DNA from: Megachile rotundata
Lineage: Eukaryota; Arthropoda; Insecta; Hymenoptera; Megachilidae
Assembly: GCF_050947335.1 (NCBI RefSeq)
Contig: NC_134988.1
Span: 9,672,001-9,736,000, forward strand
Reading direction: 5' to 3'
DNA length: 64,000 nucleotides
Below, piece by piece: positions 24,079 through 35,926 of this stretch. The first letter of the stretch is position 1. The number at the start of each line of letters is the position of its first letter. The position numbers were made by a program, and so were the translations under genes. The notes under the pieces were generated by a model, which was given only the letters and a program-made list of their open reading frames with translations, searched no databases and was not told where the DNA came from.

Positions 24079-24630
24079 CAGGGACGGATCTAAGATCTTT
24101 GGAATTTTAAGATTTAAGATTTTCTCAAGTGGGGGGTGCAAGATGACTAAAATTTTCACTGTGGAAATATATTATTAACCTTTGAAAGACTACTCTTACA
24201 AACGGAGCTAAATTTCAACCCTTTGCTCGAAATTTCGTTCACTCGAAAGATATAATGACTCACTTAAATGGGTCTCACATTAAACTCATTCAGTTTAATA
24301 CAATGTGAACTAAATATTTTTAAACTGAATCTAAACTGAATTTAAACTAGATTTGAACTAATTACTAAATCATTCGTGTGATGTATAAATAAAAAAACAG
24401 ACAATTTCTTATTAAAGAAATAAGTTCAGAAAATCTCATCAAGTCTTTCAAATTTTTAAACTTGAAAATAGGAAAAATACCTTCGAGTGCAAAGGGTTGG
24501 AATTTCTTCCTGAGACCAATTAAAAGAACAGAAAACGAAAATACAAGAAAACAACCAAAATAAACAGCTAAAAATGAATATCTTTCGTTCGAGAAGCACC
24601 CTGCTGCATCCCCAATCGTATCCGTCACTG
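24079..24630. mobile_element. hAT-like MITE
   Basis: The left end CAGGGACGGAT faces the right end ATCCGTCACTG (10 of 11 match when inverted). CAGGG starts are typical of hAT-family ends. Flanking 8-mers GAAAGAGC and TGAAAAGC match at 5 of 8, compatible with an old 8-bp target duplication. An inner inverted pair around AACCCTTTGC lies at about 24210-24230 and 24480-24505. A short minus-strand open frame inside has no transposase features. Confidence 0.6.
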
Positions 24631-25017
24631 TGAAAAGCGAATTTTGAACAGATTAGTGAATTTCGAACAGGAAACGTCGGACTCAGCGCATATCTAGAAA
24701 GACTGTCGTTTTAATCGTCCCAAAGGGGAATAAAAATCGCGTATACTCGGTTTCTGTTCCCTCTCGAGGATTCAAGTCTGGTTCAAATTTCTAATGTACG
24801 ATTTTTCTAACTCGATGTATTACATAGTTTGAAGTTTTGAACGCTATACAGATTCGTAGACAGCTTGTTAACAGGGGGTGAGTTTCTCCTGAATTCATTC
24901 ACGGTTTGTCGATCTTGAATCGCGTGCTACAAAGGTGACGATGTTAAGTGCCTAACATTGCTCGACGCGACGATAACATCAGTTATTCGTGACAATGTTT
25001 TCTACGGACGTCTTGGA

Positions 25018-25868
25018 CAGGGCCGCGTTTAATTCTGGACAAAATGGCCGCCGGGGTCGCACTGAAAATAATATACATATTTCGCTTTACTTCTACATCA
25101 AATTTTATTACTTTTGTTACTTTAGTTTAAAAACTTGTAATTGTTATTTTATTTTGAAAACTTCTGTTTGTTGCTTTATTTTAAAAACTTGTGTTCTGTC
25201 ACTTTATTTTAAAAATTTGTATTTGTTGCTTTATTTTAAAAACTTGCGTTCTGTCACTTTATTTTAAAAATTTGTATTTATTGTTTTATTTTAAAAACTT
25301 GCGTTCTGTCACTTTATTTTAAAAATTTGTATTTGTTGTTTTATTTTAAAAACTTGTGTTCTGTCACTTTATTTTAAAAATTTGTATTTGTTGTTTTATT
25401 TTAAAAACTTGTGTTCTGTCACTTTATTTTAAAAATTTGTATTTGTTGCTTTATTTTAAAAACTTTTGTCCTGTTACTTTATTTTAAACACTTGTGCTTG
25501 TTGCTTTATTTTAAAAACTTATGTTCTGTCACTTTATTTTAAAATCTTGTGTTTTATCACTTTATTTTAAAAATTTGTATTTGTCACTTTATTTTAAAAA
25601 CTTACATCTGTCACTTTATTTTAAACTCTTCATTACAAGAATATTATCACTGAAACTACTAAATAGCTTGACAAGTTTCTTATTTTAAATTGAAAAATTT
25701 GTTCAATGTTTTTTATTAAAATCTCCATTGAACTTTACTGTGTTGTTTACAAAGCTTGAAAAATTGTGTGTTTTTTTTTAAATAAATATATTTATTGTCA
25801 CTTTTGTGAAGAGGTCTTTAAGTTTCATTGGTGTGTCTGGGGTCTAAGAAGTTTTAAACGCGGCCCTG
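25018..25868. mobile_element. hAT-like MITE with a 55-bp internal array
   Basis: CAGGGCCGCGTTTAA (25018-25032) is perfectly inverted as TTAAACGCGGCCCTG (25854-25868). Flanking 8-mers GTCTTGGA and ATCTCGAA match at 5 of 8, the differences being transitions. The interior is mostly a tandem array. No transposase. AAAATGGC lies at 25041-25048 next to the left end. Confidence 0.75.
25120..25640. repeat. 55-bp tandem repeat inside the MITE
   Basis: The marker CTGTCACTTTATTTTAAAAA recurs at 25196, 25251, 25306, 25361, 25416, 25471 (decayed) and 25526, exactly 55 bp apart. Each unit is two similar halves of about 27 bp. Confidence 0.92.
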
Positions 25869-27117
25869 ATCTCGAACCTAAATACGAGTGCAATATAAAT
25901 TCCTGCGAGTCTTCAACGATTTTAAATATATCAAATTCTTACAAAATGGGAAAAAATGGTAAAAAAAATGACAGAGCTGTGTTCATAAGTTTCAGAATAA
26001 TCGAAAGTCTATTTGAATTTTTAATGTTAATGTGCTTTATTGTTTTTTGATATAAAATTGTACGATGAGAAGGTTAAAATTTCAATTTACTTAATATTTA
26101 ATTAACTCAACATTCAAAAATATCAACATACGTGTATAATAAAAATACATGTATACAATGTTCTTTAAATCAAAAAGACGGCCATATATGTGGAGCCTTC
26201 CTTGTATATTATAATATCAGTGTTTTTCATGTAAAAGAATTAGTAAACTTTAATTAGTAAACTCTGATTAGTAAACTTTAATTGTTAATAACTTCATAAA
26301 TAATGCAAATTAAAATCAGAAGAAGAATTTTTAAATTCCACCCTCTTTCATTCCCCGAAATATTAATAAAAATTTACCTAACGAGGTAATAATTAACGAA
26401 GTAAAAATATTAACAAAAATTTACCCAACAAGGTAAAAATGAACAAGGTAAAAATATTAATAAAAATTTACCTAACAAGATAAATTTCTAAATTTCACAT
26501 AAACCTCCCCCACACATATGAGTACACTGAAACTTTAATCTTCTCATTGTATAAAATAAAAGAATATTAAATTTGTACTAAACAATGAAATTTTTAAAGA
26601 CATCATCTATAGAAAGTGATCTCAAACTTATGGCCAGTGACATCTTTTACACGAATCGTTTCGTTGCCAAAAAAAATCACGCACACGCGTGTACAATTTC
26701 GATCTCGCAAATCAATTCATTCGTTTACGACTGCATCGATTAATATTGATCGATCGTAAATATACTCGAGTTTCAACGATCAGCTCAATGAAGTGCAATC
26801 ATCGATTGACGAAGCGTACATAAATGATTGCAAAAATCTATTAACCCTTTCGCTACAGTATGTTGTAAACTTATTTATAATTATTTGTTTGGTCACCTTA
26901 ACCCCTTCATTTATGTGTTACTTAAAAATATTCTAAATGTAGAATATTTTCTAAAAATATTCTAAATGTAGGACATTTTTTTGTAACATAAAAACAAAAT
27001 TTGTAACATAACAGATTTTCAAAGTTATTAAAACTTGGGTACTGAAAAATTTGAAAAAATGCCATATAAGGAGATGCAGCCATGACATATAACATACGAC
27101 GTATGTACAGGGTGTTT
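25869..27117. other. AT-rich intergenic DNA
   Basis: No gene seen. Three degenerate copies of a roughly 60-bp unit (AAAAATTTACCTAACAAGGT) lie at 26360-26490. A perfect CArg-type box CCATATAAGG lies at 27062-27071, followed by the near-palindrome ACATACGACGTATGT. Confidence 0.5.
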
Positions 27118-27571
27118 TATTTCCAGCTTTAAATATTTTGTTAATTATCTACAAGGTCATTGTAATGTGACCTTGATGTGACCTTTACTTCCATAGCATA
27201 GTTTGTACCATAGAAATTTTTATTAGGAAGCTATAGTGTAATTATAGACGAATAAATTTAATTAAATTAATTGTAAAATTAATTTCATAAATTATTAAAT
27301 TAATATATTAAGTTATTGTTAATAAATTATAATATATTTCAATAAATTAACTTATTAAATTAATCTTACAAATTAATTCTATTAAGCTTAATTGTATTAA
27401 GCTATTAATAAAATTAATTACGATTAATTATAATTGTAGTTATAGACACTGAATTATAATCCTAAATTATTATTTCTAACATAGTAAGTTTCCTCTCAAA
27501 CTATTTTACGAATGAAGCTATTTTACGAATGAACAAAATAATTAAAGATGGTGAAATTAAATGACACCCTG
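27118..27571. mobile_element. Possible MITE with CAGGGTGT ends
   Basis: CAGGGTGTTTTATTTC at the left is inverted at the right as GAAATTAAATGACACCCTG with small gaps, giving about 16 bp of imperfect TIR. The interior is very AT-rich. I could not find a convincing target duplication. Three nuclear-receptor half-sites sit just inside the left end at 27152-27186. Confidence 0.45.
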
Positions 27572-28599
27572 AAAATAAAATTTTGATCGAAAACGAATAA
27601 ATGAAAACTCTGAAAGGGGTTGTGACCCTCAGTAGCGAAAGGGTTGCTTCAAACACTTTATACGATTGTTGAAAAGAATTCGAGTCAATTTCAAGGACGT
27701 AGTTGTACATAAAAGCGAAGAAAAGGGAAAATGGAGAGATTAACGCAATTCTTTGCGATTACGATCATAAATCTAGAATAACTCGAAGTAATCGTAGTTG
27801 GTCGCTTTTCCGTTCGTTTTGTATCCATAGCTCATTGCTCCTCGAAAACGCGTTAAATCGAATTTGACTGGCGAATTAAATCGTCGATTAAAGTTCTAAT
27901 CGCGAGAATTGATCGTCTCGAGCCAATACTTGTTAAACTAGTCGATTTTGAATCGCGAAGCGGCTCTTGACGATCAGGTAGTAAAAATTCGACGAATCAA
28001 GTCTGATTCGGAACACAAAATGGCGGTGGTATTAATGAAGACTTGTACAAGTCTGAAACCACGATCTGCTCGTAGTTAGATAAAGGAAAAGATTATTAAG
28101 AGCAGGAAAATTTCATGCTTTTAGCATGCTTCATCTCGCTGAAATTGAGCGGAGATTAGCGAGTTTTTAGTATAATTTATCGAGGGTAGATTATGCTAAG
28201 AAGGTTTAGAACTCGCAACACTTTTATATCGAAAGTGAATAACACTTTTCATCGGTGAAGTGCACGTTGACGCGTTGCTGTAAAATGGCGGTGCATTCAC
28301 GCGTTGCTGCAAAATGGCCGCGCATTGACGCGGTGAAATATCATTTTCAAGCTTTCGAGTATTAAATATTAGGAGTATGATTGTTTTATTGTACGAGGCA
28401 GGCAACGCGTTAACTGACTAAAATTTTTGGAATTTGTTTCTCTCGATCGATGCTCGAGTTTCACTATAGTTTAGCTCGGTGATGGGCAAATGCACGTGAG
28501 GGTACTTTTGGGTAATTTCTTATTTAACTGATGTTATTTAAATCTAATTTCTTAGTTAAACTTTCGAGAGTTCTTAATTTTTAGATACGAAGAAAATTG
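27572..28599. other. Intergenic DNA with a 29-bp repeat carrying ACGCGT and AAAATGGC
   Basis: No gene seen. Direct repeats start at 28269, 28298 and 28327 (third partial), 29 bp apart: GACGCGTTGCTG then AAAATGGC then GCATT. Another AAAATGGC lies at 28017-28024. Confidence 0.6.
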
Positions 28600-29300
28600 G
28601 AAGTTTGAAATTTTTGTGTGGGAGTTTGGAACTTTGGAAATTTGAAACTTCTGCATTTTTAAATTTCTACCTTTCAAAATTCTACCATCTTGATATTCTT
28701 GATTAAGAAATTTAATGTTTCTATATCTTCAAATTTCTAAATTTAAAATTTAAAATTAAAAAGACAAAGAACTTTGGAAATTAGAAATTTCATTTCTGTA
28801 TTTTTAAATTTCCACCTTTCAAAATTCTACAATTCTGATATCCTTGATTAGGAAATTTGATATTTCTATATCTTCAAATTTCTTTATTTCCAAGTTTCCA
28901 GATTTGAAATTTCAAATTAAGAAAACAAAGAACTTTGGAAATTTGAAATTTGATATTTCTGTATTTCTAAATTTTCACCTTTTAAAATTCCACAATCTTA
29001 AAATTTTGATTAAGAAATTTGAAATTTTTATATTTACAAATTTCTTCATTTCCAAGTTTCCAAATTTGAAATTTAAAATTAAAAGAACAAAGAACTTTGG
29101 AAATTTGAAATTTCATTTCTGTATTTCTAAATTTCCATCTTCCAAACTTCCACAATCTTAAAATCTTGATTTAAAAAATTAATATTTCTATATCTTCAAA
29201 TGTCTTCATTTCCAAATTTCCACATCTTGTATTTGAAATTAAGAAAACAAAGGATTTCTTAATTTTTAGATCTGAAACCTTCATATCTTTAAATTTATAC
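28600..29300. repeat. 161-bp tandem repeat
   Basis: The marker ACAAAGAACTTTGGAAAT recurs at 28764, 28925 and 29086 and in decayed form at 29246 (spacing 161, 161, 160). Units are AT-rich with Phe/Lys/Ile frames. Not coding. Confidence 0.88.
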
Positions 29301-30851
29301 TTTTCCAAATTTCTTACCTTGAAAATTCAAAAGTTCAAACGTTTATAAATTGCCTCATCTTTAACCCCTTAACCTATGATTTCTTTAACAGTTGCATCAA
29401 ATCTAAATAATTATTGCTGCAATGTTAAGACAAATAAGGAAAATTGAACTCTTAGATGTTTTCAACTTGGTTATAATTAATTATACAAATTAGAATTAGT
29501 GTTCAATTCAAACTCCTTCGTACTGCAAATATAATTTTGATTTTTCTATCTAAAGTATAATGTGCGTCACAAGTGTGTCACGATATTGTAGGATAAGGGG
29601 TTAAACTTGTAAATTTTTTAATTTTCAAATCTATTATATGTAGATTTAAATGAATGAATTGATTTTTTATCTATCATTAAAAGAATCATTAAATTCTGAA
29701 CGTAATTTAAAAAACTAGTAATTTGCATAAATCTTCAACAGCTCATAACAGTTCGTATCATGCAATGCCCACAAACCCTCTTCCGTGCCCTCGATCCGCC
29801 CATCGCTCCCCCAACCCCAAAACAGCACGCGTTACCATAATTTGCATAATTTGCTCCTCAACCCGTCGACCAGCCAAGCTCAGTTACTAACTGAGTGACT
29901 GATCCACAGGTTCCAAGATCCACAATGACTTCCAACGATAATTCCGGTCGTCAAAGTATTAAATTCTCCGAGGAAAATCGAAGGGAACCCAAGGATATCC
30001 AAAAAATCGCATTCCTTCTTCGAACTAACGGAAACGGAAGAACGGACGCGATATTAGATAGAACTCTAGCGTGTGATCGAAGCGAGTGAACCCCGTATGT
30101 CTGAAAACGAGTGACGTATGCATGAATTCTAAGAAGAAAGAATGCTAAAAAAGAGCGTCTCGTAAGTTGTCGAATCCTATTGGTTCCCGCAACTTGCGAG
30201 GCGTTCAAAATAACTCTAAGCGTAATTAAGAAAAACCGTAAAAGTTAAGAAAACCAGTGAAACACTGACTGCACTGAAACGGCTCGAGCGAACAAAACAT
30301 AGCCGACTTTTTCCACTGACTTCCTTTTTACTCTTCCACGATCGCAATTGCACCCCGTAATTAACGGAAGAAACGGTTCCGCGAGAAAGCAGTGTAAACA
30401 AGATGGCCGGGTGAGCCACAAAATGGTCGATTTCTCGTTCGCTCGGGTCGATCGATAGAGTTTAAGCCGTATTTGGTTACTACATCGACGAATGTTTCGG
30501 GCGAACGCGACGGGAAGTCTGATCGTTTCGGAACATTCGGAAATCTGAAAATATGGAAAAAGAAAAATGATCGGAACCCGTTGCGTTGTGAGAGAAACAC
30601 TAATATATTATCTCGTCGGATAATGTATTATAACTATATGAAAGATAATTTATTGAATAGCGTATTATTGTATAGGCGGCGATGAAACGTTGCACCGCGT
30701 CGATCAGCAATAATAAGGGAAAGAGTGACAGAATCGCGAGAAAGGATGACACGAAAAGAAACGATACAAGTGCAATGTTTTATTGTTATGTGTACGACAT
30801 CCGTGAAACGAAGTCTTCGTACTATTGGTTTATCGCTAGGTATACTATAAT
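29301..30851. other. Intergenic DNA, no gene seen
   Basis: Positions 29740-30600 form a GC-balanced unique island. It contains the perfect palindrome CTCAGTTACTAACTGAG (29879-29895) and ATGGCCGGG near 30402. Open frames on both strands are short and unrecognised. Confidence 0.45.
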
Positions 30852-30932
30852 CAGGGCTGAAATGTGGTCAAATTCACAGGAACAGTCATCCTCTTACAAT
30901 TTTTTGAAAACCATAGTTTTTACTGGGCCCTG
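30852..30932. mobile_element. Tiny hAT-like remnant (81 bp)
   Basis: Starts CAGGGC and ends GCCCTG, flanked by ACTATAAT on the left and ATTATAAT on the right, an 8-bp target duplication with one mismatch. Too short to code. It looks like an internally deleted hAT MITE. Confidence 0.6.
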
Positions 30933-31791
30933 ATTATAATTACGAGTGACAGTAATGTATCGACAGTATCTGTCTTTGTCGATTTTAAGACGCCTTTCAC
31001 GAATTTACAATTTTTATTTCTAGTTGTAATTATTCAAAAATTATTGAAAAATTATTTTAAATTAATTAACTTTTGATATAACAAATTTTATGTTTGAAAC
31101 TTTAAAAGTTAAAATTGTATTTTTTCAGTTTTGAGCTTCTCAATTTTTCTGCAATTTTGAATCAGACTTAAAAATCTGTAAGTTTGAAAATTTATAAAGT
31201 TTTGCAAATTTGTGCAAAAAGAGAAATTTTCCTTAAAAATAAATTTCTAAAAGTAAGCTACAGATTTTCTGAAGTGACTAAAATATACTAGTCATGTTTA
31301 ATTTAAAAAACGTTAAAATTGCGTCTTAAAATTGTCTACATGCGTTCTAGTTATGGCGCGATAAGTTCAGGTATTTACGAAAAACCGAAGCATTTTAATT
31401 GTCAAAAAGGGAGACAATTTTATTTTCCCTTTTTCTATACACTTTGTATATTTCCACGTAACCATTATATTAGAAGTGTATAATTATCGAGTGGTAAAAA
31501 GAGAATTATTACGGCTATACGTTTATTTTACTGTTAATTAACCAGATTTTATTGAGCCGAACCCGTTAACGTCGACGACAAAGAGTCGTTGCAATTGCTA
31601 TGAGCGTCACGATGCGATTCGATGGTTTATCTATCTTCTTATTTATAAAAATCTCATATTTTTTGTTGTTGAACAGTCAAATAAATTAAATTTGATAAAA
31701 TAGTCATTGATGAACATCATAAAAAATAATATAATGAAGAGGTGCACTTTTCTGGTGGCCCCAATAATTAATTTATTTATAAATACATAAT
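30933..31791. other. AT-rich intergenic DNA
   Basis: No gene or clear repeat seen. Unique block at about 31540-31640. Confidence 0.4.
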
Positions 31792-31934
31792 AATCTTGTT
31801 TAAATAAGATTTAAATATTTCATGCAGTAATTATAAATAAATATAATTAAATATATTAATATATTATACTTAAATATATTTATTATCTATTTATAATTAC
31901 TATATGAAATATTTAAATCTTATTTAAACAAGAT
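31792..31934. repeat. Long near-perfect inverted repeat (hairpin)
   Basis: ATCTTGTTTAAATAAGATTT at 31792 is inverted exactly at 31915-31934. Arms of about 65-70 bp with a few mismatches meet near 31862 with almost no spacer. Very AT-rich. Could be a palindromic MITE or a cruciform-prone sequence; I see no mature miRNA I recognise. Confidence 0.8.
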
Positions 31935-33559
31935 ATACATATATCTAACTTCAGCTTTTTTGCGTTTAAAAATCCCTCAAAATGGCGGGAGTTCGCTAAG
32001 TCATAAACAGTGTAACGCCGCCATTTTGTTGCGCTTGAAAAATTACAAAATAAACTCCAAAGTCATATGTACACCTTCTAAAAAAATTAAGACATTTCAC
32101 TCAATGATTATCTATTTAAAAATTCATATATTAAAACAATTTAACAAATGCATTTCTTAATTTATAAAATATACACTTAATTTATAGAATCTATTTATAG
32201 AATATGCGTTTCCTGCAGTTGAAAACGGAAGACGTTTCCCGCCATTCTGTCTGTCGTTTAAGAACAAGTAGTCAAGACTCAGAAACAAACCGTAATCTTT
32301 GCACAGCATCCAAAATATTTTACACCTTTTTGTTTATATTGAAATGAAAATCGGGTCGCATCGTTTCATCGACATTATTATCGTGGTAAAGATAACGTAT
32401 AGTAAAACCTCGCAAATCTGTCGACGTTGGTGAAGCAATCGACCGGTTTTTTAGAAACTAGAGAGGCAAGAGATTGCGCCAATAGAGAAGTACAAATTAT
32501 TAAATGGAGAGAACGAGAAAGAGAGAGGGAGAGAACGAAATAGCATGGGTGTGTGTGAGCGTATGTGTCCGTGTGAGAGAAAAACGAGAGAAAGAGAGAG
32601 AGAGAAAGAACCATAAAATGCGAATAAAATCAATCATTCGAGAATGAGATAATGTGACCAATAACGAATGAGGTGTAACATCTAATGTTTAGTTTCATCG
32701 CTTTTTATTCATTATCTTTGATTATATTATTGCTTGTAATAATTCATTCGAGATACCTTGAATACAAAAAGTAATAAACAACGTTAGCCCATCTTCTGTC
32801 TTTCATCCTACTGTCTTTCCATCCTGCGGTTTCCTTCTTCTTAATTTACAGGACTACATAAATTATTTTACGAAAGAATCATTAAAATTATCTTTCTTGC
32901 CAGGAGAAAATTTTCTTAATTTAAAATATTTTACTTAATAAAAAATATTTTTACAAGTTTCAAATTTGAAAATGTAATCACAAAATTTTATTTTTGTAAG
33001 TAAAAATTATTTTATTTTGTCAAGTAGATCGATCTCTGCTCGATTGTGTCCTCAGTTATATGACACGCTGTATATAGAACTTAACGAGTTCCGTCTAATA
33101 ATTTTCTATTCATAAAATATAGAATTAATGTCAAACGCATGTGGTTCCCTATTGTTTCAATACAATGTAAGCTGATGGGAGCGAAATTAGATCAATAGGA
33201 GAGAGAATCTTGTTCTTTCCCAAGCCATTTGTTCGTCAAAGAGGTTAGGATAGAATTAAATTAACTCGTGCAGAAACTATAGCTCGCGTGCTTCGCAGTC
33301 ACGAGTATAAAGTGCCATATTGCAATGATAAGAAAGATCTCTCCACACCCTGAGATAAGACGTTTGAATCATTGTTTCGTATAAAAAGATAATCAATGTG
33401 CGAGAGAGTAATGATGGCGGTTAGTTCGTCTGTCAATCTAACAGGCCGCTGACAATAATGTGAGAAACGGGCATCGCTGTACGCCCACACGTCTATCGAA
33501 TGCCGATAAGAACATTGTGAATTTTTCGTTAAGCACTGCATGTGCCCAGCACGCTTACA
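31935..33559. other. Upstream region of TBC1D13 with GAGA and GCCAT motifs
   Basis: AAAATGGC (31979-31986) and GCCATTTT (32020-32027) form an inverted pair, and another GCCAT lies near 32238. GAGAG runs cluster at about 32510-32612. The promoter and 5' UTR of TBC1D13 should lie in about 33100-33559. No other gene seen. Confidence 0.5.
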
Positions 33560-35926
33560 ATGAGTATTTTACGAAAAAGGTAACAATTTTCTGCGGTTCG
33601 GTAACGCGATAATTTTTCACTCAAGAAATTCGCTGTTTCAGATTAAACGATTTCGACGATGTTTTGAACGCCGAAGAGATAGATCTCGTTAGTCTCAAAC
33701 GATTGTGCTTCCATGGTAAGTATTTTCACACGTGTATTTTAATCTCCTTTGTCCATTACATCAAATGCTGTATAGTTCATACTCTTTGTGTGGCCATGAA
33801 TCTTGCAACTTTGTGCTGACATAATCTTAAAAACCACATATTATTTTCTCTGTTTTCTGATATGCAACTGAGGCATCATTAAACACCTCTTTTATTCTCT
33901 CACTAGTTTTTATAAAGATTAAAAGTGATTGGCCCTATATATATTTTCATCTTTTAGCATGAAAAAGAAATGATGCGTGACATAGGATTTCATTGAAATT
34001 TAGTTAGCAAGCAACTCAAATTTTCTGAGCCGATAATGTAATTTTTTAACTCAGTCAAGTTTTTGAAAGATGCACCTTATTTAACCTTATATACCTTATT
34101 TTAAAGTTTTAAGATTAACTGAACATCAATTGAATGATTTGATCTTATAATTTTTATTTATGTTTCTAGGGATACCAGATGAAGGAAGTTTAAGACCATT
34201 ATGTTGGAAACTTTTGTTAAATTACTTACCTCCAACAAGGGCTAGTTGGTCAGAAACTTTAACGCGCAAAAGAATACTTTATAAAACTTTCATTGGTAAA
34301 TTATACTTGAAATATTTCTAGGATAAACATAAAGATTATATGATAATGTTATTCTACATTTCTAGAGGATCTGATTGTCACTCCGGGTGAAGCTAATGCA
34401 GATGGAGAGAGGGTGGATGTTACCCTCCATGATCACCCTTTAAATTTAAATCCTGATAGCAAGTGGCAAACATATTTTAAGGACAATGAAGTTCTTCTGC
34501 AGATAGACAAAGATGTTAGGTAAATTTTATATTATGCATGGTGTTATTAAAATTATAAAATAAATTTACTTATAGGAGACTATGTCCAGATATATCATTC
34601 TTCCAACAAGGTACTGACTACCCTTGTAAAGAAATTGTAAATGCCTGTGGACAGAAACGTTTGCATCACAGAGTGCAGCATACAGTGTTAAGAAGCGCAA
34701 ATGTAGAAAGAAAAGGACTTGGTGTAACTAAGGTAAATAAATATAGGTATAATGTAAGAGAAAGACACAACTAATTTAATCCCTTACATTGTTATGCCGA
34801 TGGAAAGTAGCAGGTAACGCCGTTTAATTATTTGAATAAGCCGTTTTAAACCTTTTAAATAATCATTTTATCCCTTTGCAGATAGCAGTTTCTATTAGGA
34901 AAGCTGCAGAAGATTATGCGCCGCTTGCAGAAGGCGGTGAAGCGCATTGGGAGGTTTTAGAAAGAATACTTTTTCTTTATGCTAAATTAAATCCGGGGCA
35001 GGGTTACGTACAAGGAATGAATGAAATCGTTGGTCCTATTTATCATGCTTTTGCTTGTGATCCAGATCAGAAATGGAGAGGTAAATTGTGTACATACGTC
35101 ATTAAAGAGCATGATTCTTTTAAACGTATTCATAATTCAATCCCATATTGCATACAGAACATGCAGAAGCAGATACTTTTTTCTGTTTCACGAATCTGAT
35201 GAGTGAAATACGCGACTTTTTCATTAAATCCTTGGATGAAGCTGAATTTGGAATAAATTCAATGATGAGTAAGCTCACAACTCAAGTCAAAGCTAATGAT
35301 CCCGAAGTTTGGTTGCGACTACATCAGCAAGAACTGTGTCCCCAATATTACAGCTTCAGGTACCTTAATATAAAAAGCACATAACCTTAAAAATATAGAT
35401 TTAATTCAAGTTTAGCTAAGTTTGGATTATATTGGCGTTTTGATTAAGTATTCAACTTATAATCTAATACATATGTTTTCTTGATGAAGTCAAAGAGTAT
35501 AAATGAAAAATTTCCACCAGATGGCTGACGCTTCTACTTTCGCAAGAATTCCCTTTGCCGGATGTCATGAGGATTTGGGATTCTCTGTTCGCGGATGAAA
35601 ACAGATTCAGTTTCTTGATACACATTTGTTGTGCCATGATTTTGTAAGTATGATGAAATTTTATTATTGGAAAACAGTAATTTATTAATTTTTTAAACAA
35701 AATTTATGTAAAATTGTTTAGGCTATTGCGGGACCAACTACTCGCCGGTGATTTTGCTACAAACGTCAAACTTTTACAAGTAAGCATATGTTTTATAAAA
35801 TTAATAAAAGTCTTTAACACGATTCTTTATAAATTGATTTTATTTTAGAATTTTCCTTCAATGGATATTCAAATAGTGCTCTCTAAGGCAGCTGCATTAG
35901 CAGGAAAGAGTTTAAATTCGCCATAA
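33560..35926 (+). CDS. TBC1D13: TBC1 domain family member 13, Rab GTPase-activating protein, ten exons
   Basis: Exons: 33560-33579, 33642-33715, 34170-34295, 34366-34519, 34576-34732, 34882-35080, 35158-35359, 35521-35643, 35722-35779 and 35849-35926. All have GT/AG borders and sum to 1191 nt, 396 aa, close to the roughly 400 aa of vertebrate TBC1D13. TBC proteins speed GTP hydrolysis on Rabs; mammalian TBC1D13 acts on Rab35. The arginine finger IxxDxxR is I120-D123-R126 and the glutamine finger YxQ is Y219-Q221 (GYVQGMNE), so the GAP site is intact. Other conserved blocks are HPLNLNPDSKW, TYFKDNEVLLQIDKDVRRLC, EHAEADTFFCFTNLM and RIWDSLFADENRF. The start is the Met 20 nt before the first donor, giving MSILRKRLNDFDDVL, which parallels the vertebrate N-terminus. 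Introns are short (56-450 bp), unlike the array-filled introns of the neighbours. Confidence 0.97.

Noticed and set aside
24365..24628. Hydrophobic 87-codon frame inside a MITE, considered as a transposase fragment
   Set aside because: No hAT dimerisation or catalytic motifs; composition typical of AT-rich non-coding DNA.
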